Below are positions 28,781 to 43,700 of a DNA stretch of 64,000 nucleotides, piece by piece. The stretch lies in the NCBI GenBank assembly GCA_035771165.1, contig JAWNZC010000368.1, positions 3,682,501 through 3,746,500 on the forward strand, given 5' to 3'. Origin of the DNA: Paragorgia papillata (taxonomy: Eukaryota; Cnidaria; Anthozoa; Scleralcyonacea; Coralliidae). Each line of letters begins with the position of its first letter. Position 1 is the stretch's first letter. The translations under genes were made by a program, and so were the position numbers. Below the pieces are notes generated by a model that had not been told where the DNA came from, ran no database searches, and saw nothing but the letters and a program-made list of their open reading frames with translations.

Positions 28781-31700
28781 TTGGATAGGATAAAACGTTT
28801 TCCCACCTTCCATAGCATAGAGAAAGGCTAATTCGTGCTAAATGGCCATAATTTAGCCTTATTTCAAAAGTTGAAAAATCGGCAAAAGTGTAAAGGGGGG
28901 ACCCTATTCATTTTGTTTGATTTTGGCCATTTCTTAAACTTGAAATATTTCGTGAAACAATAATGTTTTGGACAGGATAAAACGTTTTCGCACCTTCCAT
29001 AGCGTAGAGAAAGGCTTGTTCGTGCTAAATGGCCATAATTTAGCCTTATTTCAAAAGTTGAAAAATCGGCAAAAGTGTAAAGGGGGGACCCTATTCATTT
29101 TGTTTGATTTTGGCCATTTCTTAAACTTGAAATATTTCGTGAACAAATAATGTTTTGGATAGGATAAAACGTTTTCGCACCTTCCCTAGCATAGAGAAAG
29201 GCTAATTCGTGCTAAATGGCCATAATTTAGCCTTATTTCAAAAGTTGAAAAATCGGCAAAAGTGTAAAGGGGGGACCCTATTCATTTTGTTTGATTTTGG
29301 CCATTTCTTAAACTTTAAATATTTCGTGAAAAAATAATGTTTTGGATAGGATAAAACGTTTTCGCGCCTTCCATAGCGTAGAGAAAGGCTAATTCGTGCT
29401 AAATGGCCATAATTTAACCTTATTTCAAAAGTTGAAAAATCGGCAAAAGTGTAAAGGGGGGACCCTATTCATTTTGTTTGATTTTGGCCATTTCTTAAAC
29501 TTGAAATATTTCGTGAACAAATAATGTTTTGGATAGGATAAAACATTTTGCCACCTTCCATAGCATAGAGAAAGGCTAATTCGTGCTAAATGGCCATAAT
29601 TTAGCCTTATTTCAAAAGTTGAAAAATCGGCAAAAGTGTAAAGGGGGGACCCTATTCATTTTGTTTGATTTTGGCCATTTCTTAAACTTGAAATATTTCG
29701 TGAACAAATAATGTTTTGGATAGGATAAAACGTTTTCCCACCTTCCATAGCATAGAGAAAGGCTAATTCGTGCTAAATGGCCATAATTTAGCCTTATTTC
29801 AAAAGTTGAAAAATCGGCAAAAGTGTAAAGGGGGGACCCTATTCATTTTGTTTGATTTTGGCCATTTTTTAAACTTTAAATATTTCGTGAAAAAATAATG
29901 TTTTGGATAGGATAAAACGTTTTCGCACCTTCCATAGCGTAGAGAAAGGCTAATTCGTGCTAAATGGCCATAATTTATCCTTATTTCAAAAGTTGAAAAA
30001 TCGGCAAAAGTGTAAAGGGGGGACCCTATTCATTTTGTTTGATTTTGGCCATTTCTTAAACTTTAAATATTTCGTGAAAAAATAATGTTTTGGATAGGAT
30101 AAAACGTTTTCGCACCTTCCATAGCGTAGAGAAAGGCTAATTCGTGCTAAATGGCCATAATTTATCCTTATTTCAAAAGTTGAAAAATCGGCAAAAGTGT
30201 AAAGGGGGGACCCTATTCATTTTGTTTGATTTTGGCCATTTCTTAAACTTGAAATATTTCGTGAAAAAATAATGTTTTGGATAGGATAAAACGTTTTCAC
30301 ACCTTCCATAGCGTAGAGAAAGGCTAATTCGTGCTAAATGGCCATAATTTAGCCTTATTTCAAAAGTTGAAAAATCGGCAAAAGTGTAAAGGGGGGACCC
30401 TATTCATTTTGTTTGATTTTGGCCATTTCTTAAACTTGAAATATTTCGTGAAAAAATAATGTTTTGGAGAGGATAAAATGTTTTCGCACCTTACATAGCA
30501 TAGAGAAAGGCTAATTCGTGCTAAATGGCCATAATTTAGCCTTATTTCAAAAGTTGAAAAATCGGCAAAAGTGTAAAGGGGGGACCCTATTCATTTTGTT
30601 TGATTTTGGCCATTTCTTAAACTTGAAATATTTCGTGAAAAAAATAATGTTTTGGATAGGATAAAACGTTTTCCCACCTTCCATAGCATAGAGAAAGGCT
30701 AATTCGTGCTAAATGGCCATAATTTAGCCTTATTTCAAAAGTTGAAAAATCGGCAAAAGTGTAAAGGGGGGACCCTATTCATTTTGTTTGATTTTGGCCA
30801 TTTCTTAAACTTGAAATATTTCGTGAACAAATAATGTTTTGGATAGGATAAAACGTTTTCGCACCTTCCATAGCATAGAGAAAGGCTAATTCGTGCTAAA
30901 TGGCCATAATTTAGCCTTATTTCAAAAGTTGAAAAATCGGCAAAAGTGTAAAGGGGGGACCCTATTCATTTTGTTTGATTTTGGCCATTTCTTAAACTTT
31001 AAATATTTCGTGAAAAAATAATGTTTTGGATAGGATAAAACGTTTTCGCACCTTCCATAGCGTAGAGAAAGCTAAATGGCCATAATTTAACCTTATTTCA
31101 AAAGTTGAAAAATCGGCAAAAGTGTAAAGGGGGGACCCTATTCATTTTGTTTGATTTTGGCCATTTCTTAAACTTTAAATATTTCGTGAAAAAATAATGT
31201 TTTGGATAGGATAAAACGTTTTCGCACCTTCCATAGCGTAGAGAAAGGCTAATTCGTGCTAAATGGCCATAATTTATCCTTATTTCAAAAGTTGAAAAAT
31301 CGGCAAAAGTGTAAAGGGGGGACCCTATTCATTTTGTTTGATTTTGGCCATTTCTTAAACTTGAAATATTTCGTGAAAAAATAATGTTTTGGATAGGATA
31401 AAACGTTTTCGCACCTTCCATAGCGTAGAGAAAGGCTAATTCGTGCTAAATGGCCATAATTTAACCTTATTTCAAAAGTTGAAAAATCGGCAAAAGTGTA
31501 AAGGGGGGACCCTATTCATTTTGTTTGATTTTGGCCATTTCTTAAACTTGAAATATTTCGTGAAAAAATAATGTTTTCGAGAGGATAAAATGTTTTCGGA
31601 CCTTACATAGCATAGAGAAAGGCTAATTCGTGCTAAATGGCCATAATTTAGCCTTATTTCAAAAGTTGAAAAATCGGCAAAAGTGTAAAGGGGGGACCCT

Positions 31701-34700
31701 ATTCATTATGTTTGATTTTGGCCATTTCTTAAACTTGAAATATTTCGTGAAAAAAATAATGTTTTGGATAGGATAAAACGTTTTCCCACCTTCCATAGCA
31801 TAGAGAAAGGCTAATTCGTGCTAAATGGCCATAATTTAGCCTTATTTCAAAAGTTGAAAAATCGGCAAAAGTGTAAAGGGGGGACCCTATTCATTTTGTT
31901 TGATTTTGGCCATTTCTTAAACTTGAAATATTTCGTGAACAAATAATGTTTGGGATAGGATAAAACGTTTTCGCACCTTCCCTAGCATAGAGAAAGGCTA
32001 ATTCGTGCTAAATGGACATAATTTAGCCTTATTTCAAAAGTTGAAAAATCGGCAAAAGTGTAAAGGGGGGACCCTATTCATTTTGTTTGATTTTGGCTAT
32101 TTCTTAAACTTTAAATATTTCGTGAAAAAATAATGTTTTGGATAGGATAAAACGTTTTCGCGCCTTCCATAGCGTAGAGAAAGACCAATTCGTGCTAAAT
32201 GGCCATAATTTAACCTTATTTCAAAAGTTGAAAAATCGGCAAAAGTGTAAAGGGGGGACCCTATTCATTTTGTTTCAATTTGGCCATTTCTTAAACTTAA
32301 AATATTTCGTGAACAAATAATGTTTTGGATAGGATAAATCGTTTTCCCACCTTCCATAGCGTAGACAAAGGCTAATTCGTGCTAAATGGCCATAATTTAG
32401 CCTTATTTCAAAAGTTGAAAAGTCGGCAAAAGTGTAAAGGGGGGACCCTATTCATTTTGTTTGATTTTGGCCATTTCTTAAACTTTAAATATTTCGTGAA
32501 CAAATAATGTTTTGGATAGGATAAAACATTTTGCCACCTTCCATAGCATAGAGAAAGGCTAATTCGTGCTAAATGGCCATAATTTAGCCTTATTTCAAAA
32601 GTTGAAAAGTCGGCAAAAGTGTAAAGGGGGGACCCTATTCATTTTGTTTGATTTTGGCCATTTTTTAAACTTTAAATATTTCGTGAAAAAATAATGTCTT
32701 GGATAGGATAAAACGTTTTCGCACCTTCCATGGCGTAGAGAAAGGCTAATTCGTGCTAAATGGCCATAATTTATCCTTATTTCAAAAGTTGAAAAATCGG
32801 CAAAAGTGTAAAGGGGGGACCCTATTCATTTTGTTTGATTTTGGCCATTTCTTAAACTTGAAATATTTCGTGAAAAAATAATGTTTTGGATAGGATAAAA
32901 CGTTTTCGCACCTTCCATAGCGTAGAGAAAGGCTAATTCGTGCTAAATGGCCATAATTTAGCCTTATTTCAAAAGTTGAAAAATCGGCAAAAGTGTAAAG
33001 GGGGGACCCTATTCATTTTGTTTGATTTTGGCCATTTCTTAAACTTGAAATATTTCGTGAAAAAATAATGTTTTGGATAGGATAAAACGTTTTCGCACCT
33101 TCCATAGCGTAGAGAAAGGCTAATTCGTGCTAAATGGCCATAATTTAGCCTTATTTCAAAAGTTGAAAAATCGGCAAAAGTGTAAAGGGGGGACCCTATT
33201 CATTTTGTTTGATTTTGGCCATTTCTTAAACTTGAAATATTTCGTGAAAAAATAATGTTTTGGATAGGATAAAACGTTTTCGCACCTTCCATAGCATAGA
33301 GAAAGGCTAATTCGTGCTAAATGGCCATAATTTAGCCTTATTTCAAAAGTTGAAAAATCGGCAAAAGTGTAAAGGGGGGACCCTATTCATTTTGTTTGAT
33401 TTTGGCCATTTCTTAAACTTGAAATATTTCGTGAAAAAAATAATGTTTTGGATAGGATAAAACGTTTTCGCACCTTCCATAGCGTAGAGAAAGGCTAATT
33501 CGTGCTAAATGGCCATAATTTAGCCTTATTTCAAAAGTTGAAAAATCGGCAAAAGTGTAAAGGGGGGACCCTATTCATTTTGTTTGATTTTGGCCATTTC
33601 TTAAACTTGAAATATTTCGTGAAAAAATAATGTTTTGGATAGGATAAAACGTTTTCGCACCTTCCATAGCATAGAGAAAGGCTAATTCGTGCTAAATGGC
33701 CATAATTTAGCCTTATTTCAAAAGTTGAAAAATCGGCAAAAGTGTAAAGGGGGGACCCTATTCATTTTGTTTGATTTTGGCCATTTCTTAAACTTGAAAT
33801 ATTTCGTGAAAAAATAATGTTTTGGATAGGATAAAACGTTTTCGCACCTTCCATAGCGTAGAGAAAGGCCAATTCGTGCTAAATGGCCATAATTTAGCCT
33901 TATTTCAAAAGTTGAAAAATCGGCAAAAGTGTAAAGGGGGGACCCTATTCATTTTGTTTGATTTTGGCCATTTCTTAAACTTGAAATATTTCGTGAAAAA
34001 ATAATGTTTTGGATAGGATAAAACGTTTTCGCACCTTCCATAGCATAGAGAAAGGCTAATTCGTGCTAAATGGCCATAATTTAGCCTTATTTCAAAAGTT
34101 GAAAAATCGGCAAAAGTGTAAAGGGGGGACCCTATTCATTTTGTTTGATTTTGGCCATTTCTTAAACTTGAAATATTTCGTGAAAAAATAATGTTTTGGA
34201 TAGGATAAAACGTTTTCGCACCTTCCATAGCGTAGAGAAAGGCTAATTCGTGCTAAATGGCCATAATTTAGCCTTATTTCAAAAGTTGAAAAATCGGCAA
34301 AAGTGTAAAGGGGGGACCCTATTCATTTTGTTTGATTTTGGCCATTTCTTAAACTTGAAATATTTCGTGAAAAAATAATGTTTTGGATAGGATAAAACGT
34401 TTTCGCACCTTCCATAGCATAGAGAAAGGCTAATTCGTGCTAAATGGCCATAATTTAGCCTTATTTCAAAAGTTGAAAAATCGGCAAAAGTGTAAAGGGG
34501 GGACCCTATTCATTTTGTTTGATTTTGGCCATTTCTTAAACTTGAAATATTTCGTGAAAAAATAATGTTTTGGATAGGATAAAACGTTTTCGCACCTTCC
34601 ATAGCATAGAGAAAGGCTAATTCGTGCTAAATGGCCATAATTTAGCCTTATTTCAAAAGTTGAAAAATCGGCAAAAGTGTAAAGGGGGGACCCTATTCAT

Positions 34701-37700
34701 TTTGTTTGATTTTGGCCATTTCTTAAACTTGAAATATTTCGTGAAAAAATAATGTTTTGGATAGGATAAAACGTTTTCGCACCTTCCATAGCATAGAGAA
34801 AGGCTAATTCGTGCTAAATGGCCATAATTTAGCCTTATTTCAAAAGTTGAAAAATCGGCAAAAGTGTAAAGGGGGGACCCTATTCATTTTGTTTGATTTT
34901 GGCCATTTCTTAAACTTGAAATATTTCGTGAAAAAATAATGTTTTGGATAGGATAAAACGTTTTCGCACCTTCCATAGCATAGAGAAAGGCTAATTCGTG
35001 CTAAATGGCCATAATTTAGCCTTATTTCAAAAGTTGAAAAATCGGCAAAAGTGTAAAGGGGGGACCCTATTCATTTTGTTTGATTTTGGCCATTTCTTAA
35101 ACTTGAAATATTTCGTGAAAAAATAATGTTTTGGATAGGATAAAACGTTTTCGCACCTTTCCATAGCGTAGAGAAAGGCTAATTCGTGCTAAATGGCCAT
35201 AATTTAGCCTTATTTCAAAAGTTGAAAAATCGGCAAAAGTGTAAAGGGGGGACCCTATTCATTTTGTTTGATTTTGGCCATTTCTTAAACTTGAAATATT
35301 TCGTGAAAAAATAATGTTTTGGATAGGATAAAACGTTTTCGCACCTTCCATAGCGTAGAGAAAGGCTAATTCGTGCTAAATGGCCATAATTTAGCCTTAT
35401 TTCAAAAGTTGAAAAATCGGCAAAAGTGTAAAGGGGGGACCCTATTCATTTTGTTTGATTTTGGCCATTTCTTAAACTTGAAATATTTCGTGAAAAAATA
35501 ATGTTTTGGATAGGATAAAACGTTTTCGCACCTTCCATAGCGTAGAGAAAGGCTAATTCGTGCTAAATGGCCATAATTTAGCCTTATTTCAAAAGTTGAA
35601 AAATCGGCAAAAGTGTAAAGGGGGGACCCTATTCATTTTGTTTGATTTTGGCCATTTCTTAAACTTGAAATATTTCGTGAAAAAATAATGTTTTGGATAG
35701 GATAAAACGTTTTCGCACCTTCCATAGCGTAGAGAAAGGCTAATTCGTGCTAAATGGCCATAATTTAGCCTTATTTCAAAAGTTGAAAAATCGGCAAAAG
35801 TGTAAAGGGGGGACCCTATTCATTTTGTTTGATTTTGGCCATTTCTTAAACTTGAAATATTTCGTGAAAAAATAATGTTTTGGATAGGATAAAACGTTTT
35901 CGCACCTTCCATAGCGTAGAGAAAGGCTAATTCGTGCTAAATGGCCATAATTTAGCCTTATTTCAAAAGTTGAAAAATCGGCAAAAGTGTAAAGGGGGGA
36001 CCCTATTCATTTTGTTTGATTTTGGCCATTTCTTAAACTTGAAATATTTCGTGAAAAAAATAATGTTTTGGATAGGATAAAACGTTTTCGCACCTTCCAT
36101 AGACCTTCCATAGCGTAGAGAAAGGCTAATTCGTGCTAAATGGCCATAATTTAGCCTTATTTCAAAAGTTGAAAAATCGGCAAAAGTGTAAAGGGGGGAC
36201 CCTATTCATTTTGTTTGATTTTGGCCATTTCTTAAACTTGAAATATTTCGTGAAAAAATAATGTTTTGGATAGGATAAAACGTTTTCGCACCTTCCATAG
36301 CATAGAGAAAGGCTAATTCGTGCTAAATGGCCATAATTTAGCCTTATTTCAAAAGTTGAAAAATCGGCAAAAGTGTAAAGGGGGGACCCTATTCATTTTG
36401 TTTGATTTTGGCCATTTCTTAAACTTGAAATATTTCGTGAAAAAATAATGTTTTGGATAGGATAAAACGTTTTCGCACCTTCCATAGCATAGAGAAAGGC
36501 TAATTCGTGCTAAATGGCCATAATTTAGCCTTATTTCAAAAGTTGAAAAATCGGCAAAAGTGTAAAGGGGGGACCCTATTCATTTTGTTTGATTTTGGCC
36601 ATTTCTTAAACTTGAAATATTTCGTGAAAAAATAATGTTTTGGATAGGATAAAACGTTTTCGCACCTTCCATAGCATAGAGAAAGGCTAATTCGTGCTAA
36701 ATGGCCATAATTTAGCCTTATTTCAAAAGTTGAAAAATCGGCAAAAGTGTAAAGGGGGGACCCTATTCATTTTGTTTGATTTTGGCCATTTCTTAAACTT
36801 GAAATATTTCGTGAAAAAATAATGTTTTGGATAGGATAAAACGTTTTCGCACCTTCCATAGCGTAGAGAAAGGCTAATTCGTGCTAAATGGCCATAATTT
36901 AGCCTTATTTCAAAAGTTGAAAAATCGGCAAAAGTGTAAAGGGGGGACCCTATTCATTTTGTTTGATTTTGGCCATTTCTTAAACTTGAAATATTTCGTG
37001 AAAAAATAATGTTTTTGGATAGGATAAAACGTTTTCGCACCTTCCATAGCGTAGAGAAAGGCTAATTCGTGCTAAATGGCCATAATTTAGCCTTATTTCA
37101 AAAGTTGAAAAATCGGCAAAAGTGTAAAGGGGGGACCCTATTCATTTTGTTTGATTTTGGCCATTTCTTAAACTTGAAATATTTCGTGAAAAAATAATGT
37201 TTTGGATAGGATAAAACGTTTTCGCACCTTCCATAGCATAGAGAAAGGCTAATTCGTGCTAAATGGCCATAATTTAGCCTTATTTCAAAAGTTGAAAAAT
37301 CGGCAAAAGTGTAAAGGGGGGACCCTATTCATTTTGTTTGATTTTGGCCATTTCTTAAACTTGAAATATTTCGTGAAAAAATAATGTTTTGGATAGGATA
37401 AAACGTTTTCGCACCTTCCATAGCGTAGAGAAAGGCTAATTCGTGCTAAATGGCCATAATTTAGCCTTATTTCAAAAGTTGAAAAATCGGCAAAAGTGTA
37501 AAGGGGGGACCCTATTCATTTTGTTTGATTTTGGCCATTTCTTAAACTTGAAATATTTCGTGAAAAAATAATGTTTTGGATAGGATAAAACGTTTTCGCA
37601 CCTTCCATAGCGTAGAGAAAGGCTAATTCGTGCTAAATGGCCATAATTTATCCTTATTTCAAAAGTTGAAAAATCGGCAAAAGTGTAAAGGGGGGACCCT

Positions 37701-40700
37701 ATTCATTTTGTTTGATTTTGGCCATTTCTTAAACTTGAAATATTTCGTGAACAAATAATGTTTTGGATAGGATAAAACGTTTTCGCACCTTCCATAGCGT
37801 AGAGAAAGGCTAATTCGTGCTAAATGGCCATAATTTAACCTTATTTCAAAAGTTGAAAAATTCGCAAAAGTGTAAAGGGGGGACCCTATTCATTTTGTTT
37901 GATTTTGGCCATTTCTTAAACTTGAAATATTTCGTGAAAAAATAATGTTTTGGATAGGATAAAACGTTTTCGCACCTTCCATAGCATAGAGAAAGGCTAA
38001 TTCGTGCTAAATGGCCATAATTTAGCCTTATTTCAAAAGTTGAAAAATCGGCAAAAGTGTAAAGGGGGGACCCTATTCATTTTGTTTGATTTTGGCCATT
38101 TCTTAAACTTGAAATATTTCGTGAAAAAATAATGTTTTGGATAGGATAAAACGTTTTCGCACCTTCCATAGCGTAGAGAAAGGCTAATTCGTGCTAAATG
38201 GCCATAATTTAACCTTATTTCAAAAGTTGAAAAATCGGCAAAAGTGTAAAGGGGGGACCCTATTCATTTTGTTTGATTTTGGCCATTTCTTAAACTTGAA
38301 ATATTTCGTGAAAAAATAATGTTTTGGATAGGATAAAACGTTTTCGCACCTTCCATAGCGTAGAGAAAGGCTAATTCGTGCTAAATGGCCATAATTTAAC
38401 CTTATTTCAAAAGTTGAAAAATCGGCAAAAGTGTAAAGGGGGGACCCTATTCATTTTGTTTGATTTTGGCCATTTCTTAAACTTGAAATATTTCGTGAAA
38501 AAATAATGTTTTGGATAGGATAAAACGTTTTCGCACCTTCCATAGCGTAGAGAAAGGCTAATTCGTGCTAAATGGCCATAATTTAACCTTATTTCAAAAG
38601 TTGAAAAATCGGCAAAAGTGTAAAGGGGGGACCCTATTCATTTTGTTTGATTTTGGCCATTTCTTAAACTTGAAATATTTCGTGAACAAATAATGTTTTG
38701 GATAGGATAAAACGTTTTCGCACCTTCCATAGCGTAGAGAAAGGCTAATTCGTGCTAAATGGCCATAATTTAGCCTTATTTCAAAAGTTGAAAAATCGGC
38801 AAAAGTGTAAAGGGGGGACCCTATTCATTTTGTTTGATTTTGGCCATTTCTTAAACTTGAAATATTTCGTGAAAAAATAATGTTTTGGATAGGATAAAAC
38901 GTTTTCGCACCTTCCATAGCGTAGAGAAAGGCCAATTCGTGCTAAATGGCCATAATTTAACCTTATTTCAAAAGTTGAAAAATCGGCAAAAGTGTAAAGG
39001 GGGGACCCTATTCATTTTGTTTGATTTTGGCCATTTCTTAAACTTGAAATATTTCGTGAACAAATAATGTTTTGGATAGGATAAAACGTTTTCCCACCTT
39101 CCATAGCATAGAGAAAGGCTAATTCGTGCTAAATGGCCATAATTTAGCCTTATTTCAAAAGTTGAAAAATCGCAAAAGTGTAAAGGGGGGACCCTATTCT
39201 TTTTGTTTGATTTTGGCCATTTCTTAAACTTGAAATATTTCGTGAAAAAATAATGTTTTGGATAGGATAAAACGTTTTCGCACCTTCCATAGCGTAGAGA
39301 AAGGCTAATTCGTGCTAAATGGCCATAATTTAGCCTTATTTCAAAAGTTGAAAAATCGGCAAAAGTGTAAAGGGGGGACCCTATTCATTTTGTTTGATTT
39401 TGGCCATTTCTTAAACTTGAAATATTTCGTGAAAAAATAATGTTTTGGATAGGATAAAACGTTTTCGCACCTTCCATAGCGTAGAGAAAGGCTAATTCGT
39501 GCTAAATGGCCATAATTTAACCTTATTTCAAAAGTTGAAAAATCGGCAAAAGTGTAAAGGGGGGACCCTATTCATTTTGTTTGATTTTGGCCATTTCTTA
39601 AACTTGAAATATTTCGTGAAACAATAATGTTTTGGATAGGATAAAACGTTTTCGCACCTTCCATAGCATAGAGAAAGGCTAATTCGTGCTAAATGGCCAT
39701 AATTTAGCCTTATTTCAAAAGTTGAAAAATCGGCAAAAGTGTAAAGGGGGGACCCTATTCATTTTGTTTGATTTTGGCCATTTCTTAAACTTGAAATATT
39801 TCGTGAAAAAATAATGTTTTGGATAGGATAAAACGTTTTCGCACCTTCCATAGCGTAGAGAAAGGCTAATTCGTGCTAAATGGCCATAATTTAGCCTTAT
39901 TTCAAAAGTTGAAAAATCGGCAAAAGTGTAAAGGGGGGACCCTATTCATTTTGTTTGATTTTGGCCATTTCTTAAACTTGAAATATTTCGTGAAAAAATA
40001 ATGTTTTGGATAGGATAAAACGTTTTCGCACCTTCCATAGCGTAGAGAAAGGCCAATTCGTGCTAAATGGCCATAATTTAACCTTATTTCAAAAGTTGAA
40101 AAATCGGCAAAAGTGTAAAGGGGGGACCCTATTCATTTTGTTTGATTTTGGCCATTTCTTAAACTTGAAATATTTCGTGAAAAAATAATGTTTTGGATAG
40201 GATAAAACGTTTTCGCACCTTCCATAGCATAGAGAAAGGCTAATTCGTGCTAAATGGCCATAATTTAGCCTTATTTCAAAAGTTGAAAAATCGGCAAAAG
40301 TGTAAAGGGGGGACCCTATTCATTTTGTTTGATTTTGGCCATTTCTTAAACTTGAAATATTTCGTGAAAAAATAATGTTTTGGATAGGATAAAACGTTTT
40401 CGCACCTTCCATAGCGTAGAGAAAGGCTAATTCGTGCTAAATGGCCATAATTTAGCCTTATTTCAAAAGTTGAAAAATCGGCAAAAGTGTAAAGGGGGGA
40501 CCCTATTCATTTTGTTTGATTTTGGCCATTTCTTAAACTTGAAATATTTCGTGAAAAAATAATGTTTTGGATAGGATAAAACGTTTTCGCACCTTCCATA
40601 GCATAGAGAAAGGCTAATTCGTGCTAAATGGCCATAATTTAGCCTTATTTCAAAAGTTGAAAAATCGGCAAAAGTGTAAAGGGGGGACCCTATTCATTTT

Positions 40701-43700
40701 GTTTGATTTTGGCCATTTCTTAAATTTGAAATATTTCGTGAAAAATAATGTTTTGGATAGGATAAAACGTTTTCGCACCTTCCATAGCATAGAGAAAGGC
40801 TAATTCGTGCTAAATGGCCATAATTTATCCTTATTTCAAAAGTTGAAAAATCGGCAAAAGTGTAAAGGGGGGACCCTATTCATTTTGTTTGATTTTGGCC
40901 ATTTCTTAAACTTGAAATATTTCGTGAAAAAATAATGTTTTGGATAGGATAAAACGTTTTCGCACCTTCCATAGCGTAGAGAAAGGCTAATTCGTGCTAA
41001 ATGGCCATAATTTATCCTTATTTCAAAAGTTGAAAAATCGGCGAAAGTGTAAACGGGGGACCCTATTCATTTTGTTTGATTTTGGCCATTTCTTAAACTT
41101 GAAATATTTCGTGAACAAATGATGTTTTGGATAGGATAAAACGTTTTCGCACCTTCCATAGCGTAGAGAAAGGCTAATTCGTGCTAAATGGCCATAATTT
41201 AACCTTATTTCAAAAGTTGAAAAATTCGCAAAAGTGTAAAGGGGGGACCCTATTCATTTTGTTTGATTTTTGCCATTTCTTAAACTTGAAATATTTTGTG
41301 AAAAAATAAAGTTTTGGAGAGTATAAAACGTTTTCGCACCTTCCATAGCTCAGAGAAAGGCTAATTCGTGCTAAATGGCCATAATTTAGCCTTATTTCAA
41401 AAGTTGAAATATCGGCAAAAGTGTAAAGGGGGGACCCTATTCATTTTGTTTGATTTTGGCCATTTCTTAAACTTGAAATATTTCGTGAAAAAATAATGTT
41501 TTGGATAGGATAAAACGTTTTCGCACCTTCCATAGCGTAGAGAAAGGCCAATTCGTGCTAAATGGCCATAATTTAACCTTATTTCAAAAGTTGAAATATC
41601 GGCAAAAGTGTAAAGGGGGGACCCTATTCATTTTGTTTGATTTTGGCCATTTCTTAAACTTGAAATATTTCGTGAAAAAATAATGTTTTGGATAGGATAA
41701 AACGTTTTCGCACCTTCCATAGCGTAGAGAAAGGCTAATTCGTGCTAAATGGCCATAATTTAAACCTTATTTCAAAAGTTGAAAAATCGGCAAAAGTGTA
41801 AAGGGGGGACCCTATTCATTTTGTTTGATTTTGGCCATTTCTTAAACTTGAAATATTTCGTGAAAAAATAATGTTTTGGATAGGATAAAACGTTTTCGCA
41901 CCTTCCATAGCGTAGAGAAAGGCTAATTCGTGCTAAATGGCCATAATTTAGCCTTATTTCAAAAGTTGAAAAATCGGCAAAAGTGTAAAGGGGGGACCCT
42001 ATTCATTTTGTTTGATTTTGGCCATTTCTTAAACTTGAAATATTTCGTGAACAAATAATGTTTTGGATAGGATAAAACGTTTTCGCACCTTCCATAGCAT
42101 AGAGAAAGGCTAATTCGTGCTAAATGGCCATAATTTATCCTTATTTCAAAAGTTGAAAAATCGGCAAAAGTGTAAAGGGGGGACCCTATTCATTTTGTTT
42201 GATTTTGGGCCATTTCTTAAACTTGAAATATTTCGTGAAAAAATAATGTTTTGGATAGGATAAAACGTTTTCGCACCTTCCATAGCGTAGAGAAAGGCCA
42301 ATTCGTGCTAAATGGCCATAATTTAACCTTATTTCAAAAGTTGAAAAATCGGCAAAAGTGTAAAGGGGGGACCCTATTCATTTTGTTTGATTTTGGCCAT
42401 TTCTTAAACTTGAAATATTTCGTGAAAAAATAATGTTTTGGAGAGGATAAAACGTTTTCGCACCTTCCATAGCATAGAGAAAGGCTAATTCGTGCTAAAT
42501 GGCCATAATTTAGCCTTATTTCAAAAGTTGAAAAATCGGCAAAAGTGTAAAGGGGGGACCCTATTCATTTTGTTCGATTTTTGCCATTTCTTAAACTTGA
42601 AATATTTCGTGAAAAAATAAAGTTTTGGAGAGGATAAAACGTTTTCCCACCTTCCATAGCATAGAGAAAGGCTAATTCGTGCTAAATGGCCATAATTTAG
42701 CCTTATTTCAAAAGTTGAAAAATCGGCAAAAGTGTAAAGGGGGGACCCTATTCATTTTGTTTGATTTTGGCCATTTCTTAAACTTGAAATATTTCGTGAA
42801 CAAATAATGTTTTGGATAGGATAAAACGTTTTCGCACCTTCCATAGCATAGAGAAAGGCTAATTCGTGCTAAATGGCCATAATTTAGCCTTATTTCAAAA
42901 GTTGAAAAATCGGCAAAAGTGTAAAGGGGGGACCCTATTCATTTTGTTTGATTTTGGCCATTTTTTAAACTTTAAATATTTCGTGAAAAAATAATGTTTT
43001 GGATAGGATAAAACGTTTTCGCACCTTCCATAGCGTAGAGAAAGGCTAATTCGTGCTAAATGGCCATAATTTAGCCTTATTTCAAAAGTTGAAAAATCGG
43101 CAAAAGTGTAAAGGGGGGACCCTATTCATTTTGTTTGATTTTGGCCATTTCTTAAACTTGAAATATTTCGTGAACAAATAATGTTTTGGATAGGATAAAA
43201 CGTTTTCGCACCTTCCATAGCGTAGAGAAAGGCTAATTCGTGCTAAATGGCCATAATTTAACCTTATTTCAAAAGTTGAAAAATCGGCAAAAGTGTAAAG
43301 GGGGGACCCTATTCATTTTGTTTGATTTTTGCCATTTCTTAAACTTGAAATATTTTGTGAAAAAATAAAGTTTTGGAGAGTATAAAACGTTTTCGCACCT
43401 TCCATAGCTCAGAGAAAGGCTAATTCGTGCTAAATGGCCATAATTTAGCCTTATTTCAAAAGTTGAAATATCGGCAAAAGTGTAAAGGGGGGACCCTATT
43501 CATTTTGTTTGATTTTGGCCATTTCTTAAACTTGAAATATTTCGTGAAAAAATAATGTTTTGGATAGGATAAAACGTTTTCGCACCTTCCATAGCGTAGA
43601 GAAAGGCCAATTCGTGCTAAATGGCCATAATTTAACCTTATTTCAAAAGTTGAAATATCGGCAAAAGTGTAAAGGGGGGACCCTATTCATTTTGTTTGAT